Assembly: GCA_003538135.1 (NCBI GenBank)
Contig: DPOR01000005.1
Coordinates: 111,927-175,926, forward strand
Direction: 5' to 3'
DNA from: Oscillospiraceae bacterium
Lineage (GTDB): Bacteria > Bacillota > Clostridia > Oscillospirales > Acutalibacteraceae
DNA: 64,000 nucleotides
The translations under genes were made by a program, and so were the position numbers. Of this stretch, positions 6,967 through 13,983 are shown one piece after another. How positions within the stretch are numbered: the first letter of the stretch is position 1; every line of letters begins with the position of its first letter. The notes under the pieces were generated by a model. The model did not search any database, was not told the DNA's origin, and saw nothing but the letters and a program-made list of their open reading frames with translations.

Positions 6967-7761
6967 TCAGCCTCTCCACTCAAGATAAGCAAGTCCCTCG
7001 GGGCAGACCTTTGCTATGACAATAGCAATGCCCATCGCGGCGAACATACTTATCGGAAGAGCGAAGGTTTCGAGCCACTTTATCTTGAATTTTCTGCAAA
7101 GGAAAGTGAGCAGGGTCATGAAAATCATCGACGCGGCGAGCACGCACACGGACATAAAGCCCGCGCCGTCGCCGAACTCGTGGCCGTAGAGCGGATTGTT
7201 GCCCGCCTTGCCCGCACCCGCAATGGAGCGCGCTACGAACGCGGCGATAATGCCGATGAACGCGGCGGCGGAAAGAGTGTCGGCAAGCTTCGAGTTCTTG
7301 TCGGCGACCTTGCCCATGGTCTTCTGCACCTTCTTCATAACGAAGATGATGAGAATGAGCGGCAGGATGCAGCCGATAGTCATGACAAAGGCTATCGTCG
7401 CAAAAATCTTGGGGTCGGTGACGGGGCTCGAAAGAGTCAGACCGAAGGTATCGAGCGCTGCCTCCGCGGCGACGCTCTCATAGGCGAGGTTGCCTATGAC
7501 CGAGAGCCTTATCCACGGCAGGACTATGCCTAAGGAGTTTGCGAGCACGATGACAGTAGCGAGAATAGAGATGGCGGGAGCGATGGTAAACACCGCGCTC
7601 GACATGACCGTATTCTTCAGCTTTTCCGTTGATATTCCGAGTTTTTTGCCTTGTTTCCATGCCTTGATAAGGAAGAACAGCGACTGCGCTATGACAAAGA
7701 CGACGATGAAAAGACCGATTCCTATCATAAAGCCGTTTTCCTTGAAGTTTTCAGGGACCAC
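6967..7761 (-). CDS. DUF5058 family membrane protein (264 aa)
   Basis: Seven probable transmembrane segments, beginning after MVPENFKENGFMIGIGLFIV. It contains STEKLKNTVMSSAVFTIAPA and a downstream LPWIRLSVIGNLAYES region, which I associate with the DUF5058 family. GTG start with AGGAGGTG upstream. It is the first gene of a two-gene operon with the 6236-6949 product. Function unknown; the segment pattern suggests a transporter. Confidence 0.75.
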   Translation of the reverse strand: MVPENFKENGFMIGIGLFIVVFVIAQSLFFLIKAWKQGKKLGISTEKLKNTVMSSAVFTIAPAISILATVIVLANSLGIVLPWIRLSVIGNLAYESVAAEAALDTFGLTLSSPVTDPKIFATIAFVMTIGCILPLILIIFVMKKVQKTMGKVADKNSKLADTLSAAAFIGIIAAFVARSIAGAGKAGNNPLYGHEFGDGAGFMSVCVLAASMIFMTLLTFLCRKFKIKWLETFALPISMFAAMGIAIVIAKVCPEGLAYLEWRG

Positions 7762-7804
7762 AAAAACACCTCCTATAAGTTTTCAGCGTATTAACTCACT
7801 AAGA

Positions 7805-7834
7805 ATGATATCATATCGGAACGCTGTTCGTCAA
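7805..7834 (-). promoter_or_regulatory. Promoter of the DUF5058 operon
   Basis: Minus strand TTGACG (7834-7829), 18-nt spacer, TATCAT (7810-7805), about 45 nt before the GTG start. Confidence 0.65.
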
Positions 7835-7978
7835 GAAAAGACCGCATATATTGCAAAAATTTATGCAAAACAGCCATTAGGCGCAAAAATCACTGTCCGA
7901 TAAATTACCTTTATCTTGTCTCCGCGCCGTGTTATTATATGTATGTAAAACAGTCGGACCGTCTCGGGAGGTGTTTTG

Positions 7979-9172
7979 ATGAAGTACAAAAAGGACGACG
8001 GCAAAAAAGATAATTGGCTCGATGATATTCTTTGGGGTGTCCCGTTAGGAGACAGCTTTGCCATAAATCTTAAAAGCGGCGAGGTTATTCCGCGCTATCG
8101 CATAGGCGACGGGTTCATTCCGGGCGAGAACGGCGACGATGATTGGGAGAAGGACGAATTTGCCTTTAACGCCGATGATGATTGGGATAAGGAGGATTGG
8201 GAAAAAGACGAATTTGCCTTTGATGACGACGATGATGACGATGATGAATACGAATTCGAGCTGTCGTTTGATTTCGGAATCCGCGACGCGTCCGAGTTCA
8301 GCCGCCGCGACGCGGACACGACAGAGGAGCAGTATTACGACCCCGACCGCCGGGTCTACTGCGTGGGCAGGGCGATACGCGACAATTTCAAGGAGATAGC
8401 CGACAGCTTTTCCGTAGAGGAGATGTTCTCGCTCGTCCAATGCATAAACATCATCTTTTCGAGCAACCAAAAGCTCGCTGTCGACGCGGTGGCGTGGGCT
8501 GTTGAAAATTTTCCGAAGTCGCTCGAGGGCGCGACCTGCGAGGGCTATCGCTGCGGTCTGCCCACCGATCAGTTTTTGTCCGCCTTTACCTATACCGAGC
8601 ACGGCGAGGACCGCAGCTTCGTCTACGACTATTTGGAGACTCACCCGGAGTTTACAAAAGCGGTATTAAACCGTCAGCCGTTTTCGCTTCCGGGCTGGCC
8701 GACAAGGAACTATCTGCCGTATCTCGCCGAAAAAGGCGATGTCGAAAAATTCATCGAGGTATATAAGCTGCATATTGAAAACCCCCGTCTCGACCCCGTG
8801 GAATGCAGCAAGTTCAAGCTTATCGACGACCTTATTTTCCGCATGAAAGACTGCTGCGACCACATCGACCACAGGATATATTCTTTCCTCAGGTCGGAGA
8901 CGGAGTCCATGCCTGAGAAGCTCAAGGCGGACTATCTGCTCGGGCAGTTCGACTATGAGCGCTGCGGCAAGCCGCTGTTTGACAAGCCGCCCGGGCCCGG
9001 CAAGGAGAGCGTTTTCGCCCAAATAGAGCAGGCGCGAAGGCGCATAAAGGAAATCGAAGAAGAGAGAAGCGGACTTTACCTCCGGATAAACGAGCTGGAA
9101 GAGGAGCGCGACCGCCAAGAGGAGCTGCTGAAAGAAATCGAGCGGCAGTATGCCGGCGAAGACGACATATGA
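7979..9172 (+). CDS. Unrecognised protein with an Asp-rich tandem-repeat segment (397 aa)
   Basis: Soluble; no signal peptide. Residues about 50-95 contain two copies of a DDDW-x-KD/E-x-EKDEFAF unit ending in a run of eight aspartates. The middle (about 100-320) is helical with KEIADSFSVEEMFSLVQC and repeated hydrophobic/charged patterns. The C-terminus (about 335-390) is a strongly charged coiled coil (EQARRRIKEIEEERSGLYLR). The ATG at 7979 follows GGGAGG; a TTG codon lies just before it. It stands alone, divergent from the DUF5058 operon, and is followed by its own terminator. I do not recognise the family. Confidence 0.75.
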   Translation: MKYKKDDGKKDNWLDDILWGVPLGDSFAINLKSGEVIPRYRIGDGFIPGENGDDDWEKDEFAFNADDDWDKEDWEKDEFAFDDDDDDDDEYEFELSFDFGIRDASEFSRRDADTTEEQYYDPDRRVYCVGRAIRDNFKEIADSFSVEEMFSLVQCINIIFSSNQKLAVDAVAWAVENFPKSLEGATCEGYRCGLPTDQFLSAFTYTEHGEDRSFVYDYLETHPEFTKAVLNRQPFSLPGWPTRNYLPYLAEKGDVEKFIEVYKLHIENPRLDPVECSKFKLIDDLIFRMKDCCDHIDHRIYSFLRSETESMPEKLKADYLLGQFDYERCGKPLFDKPPGPGKESVFAQIEQARRRIKEIEEERSGLYLRINELEEERDRQEELLKEIERQYAGEDDI

Positions 9173-9177
9173 AATTT

Positions 9178-9214
9178 GACCCCGCACCGAGATCTACAGG
9201 TGCGGGGTCGAGTT
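9178..9214 (+). terminator. Terminator after the Asp-rich gene
   Basis: GACCCCGCACC and GGTGCGGGGTC form an 11-bp stem around GAGATCTACA; the T-run after it is weak (GAGTTATATT). Confidence 0.7.
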
Positions 9215-9347
9215 ATATTGTAAATAAAAAATGTCGTAAACAGTCGATTCCGGTCTCTCTCATTTTGCTTAACTTTTCATTTATCCGCATAATCTCCCTC
9301 AAGCGGCAAACAATAGACTTACACAGAAAAGCAAGGGAGTTAATATA

Positions 9348-9887
9348 ATGAAAGCAACAGGCATAGTCAGACGAATCGACGACCTCGGCAGGGTCGTTAT
9401 CCCAAAGGAGATCCGCCGCACGATGCGTATCCGCGAGGGTGACCCGCTCGAAATATACACGGATGCGGACGGCGAGGTTATTTTTAAAAAGTATTCGCAG
9501 GTGGGCGAGCTGTCGTCTTTAACGGCGCAGTATGCCGAGGTTTTGCATAAGAGCACGGGGCTGCCCGTGGTGATAACCGACCGCGACAGGGTCATCTCCT
9601 GCGCGGGAGTGCCGAAAAAGGAGACAGTCGAGCGCAGGATAACGCAGGCGCTCGAAAACGTTATGGAGAGCCGCACCCCGTTTATTTTCGCGCGGGACGG
9701 CGAACCCTTTCGCCCGATAGAGGGCGTCGAGCGCGACGCGGCGGCGGCGTTTCCGATAATCGGCGCGGGAGATGTGTCGGGCGCGGTGGTTCTGCTCGCC
9801 GCGGACGGCGCAACGGTGCCGTCGCAGACGGAGATAAAGCTCGTTCAGGTCGCCGCATCGTTTCTCGGCAAGCAGATGGAGGAATAG
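9348..9887 (+). CDS. spoVT: Stage V sporulation protein T
   Basis: DNA-binding regulator acting in the forespore under sigma-G in Bacillus and Clostridium. Residues 1-50 form the AbrB-type swapped-hairpin domain (MKATGIVRRIDDLGRVVIPK, then EIRRTMRIREGDPLEIY). Residues about 60-178 form the GAF-like C-terminal domain. Length (179 aa) matches the family. The ATG at 9348 is preceded by GGGAG. Its presence is good evidence that the organism is a spore former. Monocistronic in this window. Confidence 0.95.
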   Translation: MKATGIVRRIDDLGRVVIPKEIRRTMRIREGDPLEIYTDADGEVIFKKYSQVGELSSLTAQYAEVLHKSTGLPVVITDRDRVISCAGVPKKETVERRITQALENVMESRTPFIFARDGEPFRPIEGVERDAAAAFPIIGAGDVSGAVVLLAADGATVPSQTEIKLVQVAASFLGKQMEE

Positions 9888-9897
9888 CCTTTTTCCC

Positions 9898-9926
9898 TTG
9901 ACAAATGCCGCCCCGCGCTATAAAAT
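9898..9926 (+). promoter_or_regulatory. Promoter of the glycine riboswitch transcript
   Basis: TTGACA (9898-9903), 17-nt spacer, TAAAAT (9921-9926), placing the start about 15 nt before the first aptamer. Confidence 0.82.
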
Positions 9927-9949
9927 AATCGCATATCCGAATGACGGGT

Positions 9950-10092
9950 TTGGGAGAGAGCCGGTTTTCCGGCCACCGAAGGGGCGAAACTCTCAGGTAA
10001 AAGAACCGAGCCGGGACGGAGCTCTGGAAAGGCATTTGCACCGACGAAGCAATCCGCGAAGCGGAGAATCTTTCAGGTAAAAAGACAGAGTA
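9950..10092 (+). promoter_or_regulatory. Tandem glycine riboswitch
   Basis: Two consecutive aptamers. The first has GGGAGAGAG, CCACCGAAGGGGCGAAACTC and TCAGGTAAAAGAACCG. The second has GAGCTCTGGAAAGGC, CACCGACGAAGCAATC and TTTCAGGTAAAAAGACAGAG. These are the conserved gcvT-type blocks. The 3' strand of the second P1 helix (CAGAG, about 10085-10089) overlaps the first bases of the terminator stem. Glycine binding should therefore block the terminator, an ON switch by inference. The downstream gene is a TRIC-type channel rather than glycine cleavage. Confidence 0.93.
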
Positions 10093-10125
10093 CACCATTG
10101 TTTCTTATGGTGTACTCTTTTTTGT
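10087..10125 (+). terminator. Expression-platform terminator of the glycine riboswitch
   Basis: AGAGTACACCA and TGGTGTACTCT pair perfectly around TTGTTTCTTA and are followed by TTTTTTG, directly upstream of the channel gene. Confidence 0.9.
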
Positions 10126-10138
10126 TTCGGAGGGGTCT

Positions 10139-10822
10139 ATGGATATTCTTATTTTCGTTTTCGAAATCATCGGCACCGTCGCATTCTCCGTCTCGGGCGC
10201 TATGACGGGGCTGAAAAAGAACATGGATATTTTCGGCGTTATGATACTGGGCGTCATAACGGCCATCGGCGGCGGGGTCATACGCGACCTCGTCCTCGGC
10301 ATAACGCCGCCCGGCACCTTCGGCAGACCCGTCTACGCGATAGTCGCAACGGTCACCGCGATAATAACATTTCTGCCCGCCGTGCACCGCCTTATCACGA
10401 GAAATCAGCATATCCGCGACTTCGTTCTGCTCGTTCTCGACTCGTTGGGGCTCGGCGTGTTTACGGTAGTCGGCATACAGACAGCCTACAGAGCCTCGAG
10501 CGAAAACAGCATCTTTCTTATATTATTTGTCGGAGTCATAACCGGTGTCGGCGGCGGAGTCCTGCGCGATGTGCTCGCGGGGGAGAAGCCGTACATATTC
10601 GTAAGGCATGTCTATGCCTGCGCCTCTATCGCCGGCGCCGTCGCCTGCATTATAATCTGGCGCTTCAACAGCACCGCCGCGGTTATTTCGGGCGCCGCGA
10701 TAATATTTGTCATCCGTATGCTCGCCGCCCATTTCAGATGGAGTCTGCCAAAGGCGAACGGTCTCGCCCCGTCGGACGAAAAAGAGGCGGCCGAAAACGA
10801 CGAGAACACGCAGGAAGTATAA
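10139..10822 (+). CDS. TRIC/UPF0126 family membrane channel under glycine control (227 aa)
   Basis: Seven transmembrane segments arranged as two internal repeats, each with the family signature GGGVIRD (about residues 41-47) or GGGVLRD (about 137-143). These lie in the kinked helices of prokaryotic TRIC channels. A charged tail (SDEKEAAENDENTQEV) follows. Prokaryotic TRICs conduct K+ and Na+. The family is repeatedly found behind glycine riboswitches, which suggests that some members move glycine; here this remains inference. ATG at 10139 with GGAGGGG upstream. Confidence 0.88.
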   Translation: MDILIFVFEIIGTVAFSVSGAMTGLKKNMDIFGVMILGVITAIGGGVIRDLVLGITPPGTFGRPVYAIVATVTAIITFLPAVHRLITRNQHIRDFVLLVLDSLGLGVFTVVGIQTAYRASSENSIFLILFVGVITGVGGGVLRDVLAGEKPYIFVRHVYACASIAGAVACIIIWRFNSTAAVISGAAIIFVIRMLAAHFRWSLPKANGLAPSDEKEAAENDENTQEV

Positions 10823-10831
10823 CCCGATTTT

Positions 10832-11041
10832 TTAAATCGGCATGGGATCGTTTGAAAGCAGTATGACAATTATAACGGCTATTGCAAATGCCGCTATGCC
10901 GATAATAACGGCTGCTTTTTTGCCGAGCTTTTTCTTTGCAGCCCTGCATATCAGCGCGGCAAGCGCCACGGCGACGGCAGCCGCCGCAAGGGCAATTCCC
11001 AACGATTTCCACAGCCACGAAAGCTCGTAAATCTTATTCAT
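10832..11041 (-). CDS. Small two-helix membrane protein (69 aa)
   Basis: Two hydrophobic segments (about residues 13-33, SLGIALAAAAVAVALAALI; and 42-62, KAAVIIGIAAFAIAVIIVIL) separated by a lysine/arginine-rich loop CRAAKKKLGKK. The ATG at 11041 has AGAAAGGAC upstream. It is convergent with the TRIC gene, only 9 nt apart, and downstream of the flavodoxin gene on the same strand. No family recognised. Confidence 0.65.
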   Translation of the reverse strand: MNKIYELSWLWKSLGIALAAAAVAVALAALICRAAKKKLGKKAAVIIGIAAFAIAVIIVILLSNDPMPI

Positions 11042-11068
11042 AGAGTCGTCCTTTCTGCTTTTAAAGCG

Positions 11069-11566
11069 TCATTTTAAAACCGTTTTCTTCAGTCTTTCCA
11101 GATCCTCTGCATCGGGATGCGACAGGGCGCGGTCAAAATTTTCGATAAGCATATCGAGGTTCGCCGGGGGATTCGGCTGAGCCTTCATGCTCATATATCG
11201 CTCTCTCACCGCCTGCGGCATCTTTCCCTGGCACATAAACTCTCCCGCAACGGTGTTGCTCCCGTCAAGGGCGCTCTCTGCGTTGGCGAGTATTTTTTTG
11301 AAATAGTCCTCGCTGCCGCCGAAGCCCGCCGTCCCGAAGAGGAAAACCTTTTTGTTTTTAAGCCTTTGCAAAAACTCGAGCGCGGTTTTATCCGCGTTTC
11401 CCCTGTCCGTCCAAAATCCGACATAGAGCATTTCGGATTCGGGCACCTCCGGGGTTATCTCGCCGAAATAATCGCGGTTTTCTTTCGGCAGCGCCTCGTC
11501 TATTGCATCGGCAAGAAGCTTGGTGTTGCCCGTTGAGCTGCTGAACACAACAGAATAGCGTTCCAT
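11069..11566 (-). CDS. Flavodoxin family protein (165 aa)
   Basis: The N-terminus MERYSVVFSSSTGNTKLLAD has the FMN phosphate-binding loop SSSTGNT. GFWTDRGNAD and GTAGFGGSEDYF match later FMN-contact loops. A helical C-terminal extension follows (KAQPNPPANLDMLIENFDRA). Length and layout resemble the flavodoxins of the BilS group seen in gut Firmicutes, but no bilirubin reductase gene is nearby, so I do not assign that role. Cytoplasmic one-electron carrier or flavoenzyme partner. Confidence 0.82.
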   Translation of the reverse strand: MERYSVVFSSSTGNTKLLADAIDEALPKENRDYFGEITPEVPESEMLYVGFWTDRGNADKTALEFLQRLKNKKVFLFGTAGFGGSEDYFKKILANAESALDGSNTVAGEFMCQGKMPQAVRERYMSMKAQPNPPANLDMLIENFDRALSHPDAEDLERLKKTVLK

Positions 11567-11591
11567 GCTGTCGCTCCTTTGTTTGTATATT

Positions 11592-11757
11592 TTACGCTTC
11601 GCTCCCGCACCGACGTGCGGGAGTATTTTTTAAGATATCATATATAAGCTTCCCCGTCTCGTCTATAACATCCTCCGCCCGGGGAAAAACTCCGGTCGCG
11701 TTTATATAGCCGTGACCCATGCCGTTACAGACGACAAAATTTGCCTTCTGTTCCGGA
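11592..11757 (-). pseudogene. Possible C-terminal remnant of an alpha/beta hydrolase-like gene
   Basis: In one minus-strand frame, between the kinase and the flavodoxin gene, the sequence reads FVVCNGMGHGYINATGVFPR followed by AEDVIDETGKLIYDIL. This is a protein-like stretch with a GHG motif, yet it has no start codon or ribosome site and its upstream part runs into the histidine kinase gene. It may be the truncated tail of an esterase or lipase. A GC hairpin (11601-11623) with a T-run on the plus strand lies in the same gap. Weak evidence. Confidence 0.3.
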
Positions 11758-11761
11758 CGTG

Positions 11762-13093
11762 TTACGCTTTTGCCGCAAAGGCACAGGTAAAAATACCGCC
11801 GCTCTGCTTTGCGGCCACGTGCCCGCCGTACTTTTCGGCGGTCTCCTCGAGAATCTTCAGCCCGTAGCCGTGCTCGCCTGTGCGCTTCTTTTTCTTCTCC
11901 TCATAATCGGGAGCGACTGCGTTTTCGCTGCTTATATAGAGCATTCCGTCGTTTTCGTCGACAAAGCTCTTTATCTTTATATATCTGTTGTCCTCGAGCG
12001 CCTCCGCCGCGTTTATCGCGTTGTCAAAAATATTGACATACGCCTTGCAAACGTCGACCTCCTCCATGCCCACGGATTTCGGCACATCGAGATTAAAGTC
12101 GTATGCAATGCCGTTTTCGCGGCACTCCTTGGCCTTGTTCGAGGCTATGGCATTGACGAGCGTGTTGGGGCAGAACTTCTCTATTTTTATATCCTCGACC
12201 TGAGTTTTGAGCTGGTCGAGCATTCGCTCCGCCGATTCGCGGTCAACCTCGGTTCCGCTGTGTACGACCTCATACGCCGTCTCGATTATGTTGGCGAGGT
12301 CATGGCGTATTTTTCGCACCTCGCCGCTGCTGTTTTCGAGGTTTCTGTAATATTCGAGATTGAGAGCGTTCTGGTAGTCCTTTATTCTCAGCTCCTCGCG
12401 CAGCTTCTCGTTCTGCGCCGAGCGCGACATGATATAGAACAAAACGGCGTCTGAGATTATGCAGAGCACCGCCGCGATGCAGAGCATTATCATCGGCGCG
12501 CGGGTCGGGTCCTCAAGAAACGGCAGGCCGGTGTTCTTGTTCCTGAACCAGCCGTAGTAAGAAATTATCATCATCGCCGCCGCCATAACTATGACCTGGC
12601 TCAGAGGGAAGAAGATAAACGTCGCCATCTGCCCGCTTGGCAGGAGCATATTTTTTTGCCGCTTCATTCTCATATAGGTAAAGCCGGCAAAAAGCAGTAT
12701 CAAAAGCACGGTATTGGGCAGAGAGACAAGATATGTCATAATGTCGTCATAGGGGTTCAGTCCGCAGGCGATACCGCCGCTGACGAGAAGCGCCGACACG
12801 AGATATGTAAACGACATAAGCACCACGGAAACAAAAAGCCTCGTTCTGAGCTTATCCTTGAAATAGACCACAGCCGAGAAAAAATAATATGCAAACGCCG
12901 GTATTTTAAAAAATACCGACGGCACATCATAAAAATATCGCTGGGAGAGCGCTATTGCGGCAAAGGGAATGAGTGTCAGAAAAAACACCGCATAGCGATT
13001 AAAGCGCGGCGTGAGGTTCATGCAGAGGAACAGCACCACGAGCGCTATCGAGAAAAAGTTAAAAACATACCAAAAGACATCAAAAAAGGTCAT
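11762..13093 (-). CDS. GHKL sensor histidine kinase, AgrC-like
   Basis: 443 aa. Six or seven transmembrane segments occupy residues about 1-220, followed by a helical linker. The phosphorylation-site motif is VRKIRHDLANII. The ATPase domain has an N-box (YVNIFDNAINAAEALE) and a G-box (HGYGLKILEETAEKYGG). This is the HPK10 architecture used for autoinducing peptides and bacteriocin signals. The gene overlaps the LytTR regulator by 4 nt (ATGA), so both are translated together. No agrB or agrD precursor gene is visible nearby, so the ligand is unknown. Confidence 0.9.
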   Translation of the reverse strand: MTFFDVFWYVFNFFSIALVVLFLCMNLTPRFNRYAVFFLTLIPFAAIALSQRYFYDVPSVFFKIPAFAYYFFSAVVYFKDKLRTRLFVSVVLMSFTYLVSALLVSGGIACGLNPYDDIMTYLVSLPNTVLLILLFAGFTYMRMKRQKNMLLPSGQMATFIFFPLSQVIVMAAAMMIISYYGWFRNKNTGLPFLEDPTRAPMIMLCIAAVLCIISDAVLFYIMSRSAQNEKLREELRIKDYQNALNLEYYRNLENSSGEVRKIRHDLANIIETAYEVVHSGTEVDRESAERMLDQLKTQVEDIKIEKFCPNTLVNAIASNKAKECRENGIAYDFNLDVPKSVGMEEVDVCKAYVNIFDNAINAAEALEDNRYIKIKSFVDENDGMLYISSENAVAPDYEEKKKKRTGEHGYGLKILEETAEKYGGHVAAKQSGGIFTCAFAAKA

Positions 13094-13806
13094 TTTACCG
13101 AAGCTCCCTTGAAAAGCACATACTTGTCCGCCGACTCGGTTTTCTTCGAGCGGCTTATCGGAACGGTTTCTCCGTTCATCAAGACAAAATAAGTCGCCGT
13201 ATATTTGGCAATATATCTTAAATTCACAAGATAGCTCTTATGGCAGCGGACAAAATTCGATTTAAGCTGCTCTTCCGCATCGTCCAGCTTGCCGTAGGTT
13301 GTGATCTTGTCCCCGTCCACCATATGTATCTCAACGGAATTCCGCTCGCTCGAGACGTAAAGTATTCTGTCGCTGTCTACTTTACCGGACACGCCGTGGC
13401 GGGAATATTCCAAATATTTTTTATTCGATTTGCGGCCGCCGCTGCGCTCGCGCTCGATATATCCGAGCAGAAGCGTCGGGTCTACGGGCTTATAGATATA
13501 GCCGCAGTCGTCGACCTTGACAAACGCCTTGGAGACGAGATCCTGATTTCCCGAGACAAACACTATTTTGATTCCCGGGCATGCCGCGCCTATGAAGCCG
13601 GCGATATCCACGCCGCTCTCGTCCTTGACGGCGATATCGACAAAGGCGAGGTCAAAGCTTTTGTCGGAGTTCTCCTGCGCAAGCCTTTCGGACAGCTCGG
13701 CGGAGCTGTGTACGCCGACAAGCTCTATATCCGGATATGCGCCTTCGATTATTTCCGATAGCTGTCTGACCATTGAGGGCTCATCGTCGCATATGAGAAT
13801 ACGCAT
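13090..13806 (-). CDS. LytTR-family response regulator
   Basis: 238 aa from the ATG at 13806 (AAAGG upstream). The receiver domain begins MRILICDDEP with the acidic pair and has the phospho-acceptor Asp in LAFVDIAVKD. The Lys motif is YIYKP. The C-terminal LytTR DNA-binding domain contains RNSVEIHMVDGDKITTYGKL and FVRCHKSYLVNLRYIAKY. Partner of the GHKL kinase gene it overlaps. The frame stays open far upstream, but that part reads across the promoter and the neighbouring ABC gene and is not coding. Confidence 0.92.
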   Translation of the reverse strand: MRILICDDEPSMVRQLSEIIEGAYPDIELVGVHSSAELSERLAQENSDKSFDLAFVDIAVKDESGVDIAGFIGAACPGIKIVFVSGNQDLVSKAFVKVDDCGYIYKPVDPTLLLGYIERERSGGRKSNKKYLEYSRHGVSGKVDSDRILYVSSERNSVEIHMVDGDKITTYGKLDDAEEQLKSNFVRCHKSYLVNLRYIAKYTATYFVLMNGETVPISRSKKTESADKYVLFKGASVK

Positions 13807-13854
13807 AAAAAGTCCTGCCTTTCTTTGAGACTTAATCTTAATCAGATATATCTC

Positions 13855-13883
13855 AGTATACCTAAAATACGGACTTTTTGCAA
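13855..13883 (-). promoter_or_regulatory. Promoter of the LytTR/GHKL two-component operon
   Basis: Minus strand TTGCAA (13883-13878), 17-nt spacer, TATACT (13860-13855), about 50 nt before the regulator start. Confidence 0.7.
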
Positions 13884-13925
13884 GAAAAAAACCGCAAAAT
13901 AAAAAATCACGTTCTGCTCTTTTCA

Positions 13926-13948
13926 AAGAGAAATAATTGTTGTATAAT
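13926..13948 (+). promoter_or_regulatory. Probable -10 region of the ABC transporter/fucose operon
   Basis: A perfect TATAAT (13943-13948) lies 36 nt before the TTG start. The -35 box is poor (TTTTCA near 13920, 17 nt upstream), which could mean an activator is needed. Confidence 0.5.
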
Positions 13949-13983
13949 TTTGATATATAAGAGTATTGATGAGGGGTGTTCGT

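Noticed and set aside
9287..9315. Sigma-G promoter in front of spoVT
   Set aside because: GCATAA fits a -35, but the -10 candidate CAAACAATA does not fit the sigma-G pattern at the right spacing.
11069..11566. Naming the flavodoxin bilS
   Set aside because: No bilirubin reductase gene is adjacent, and general flavodoxin motifs alone do not prove it.
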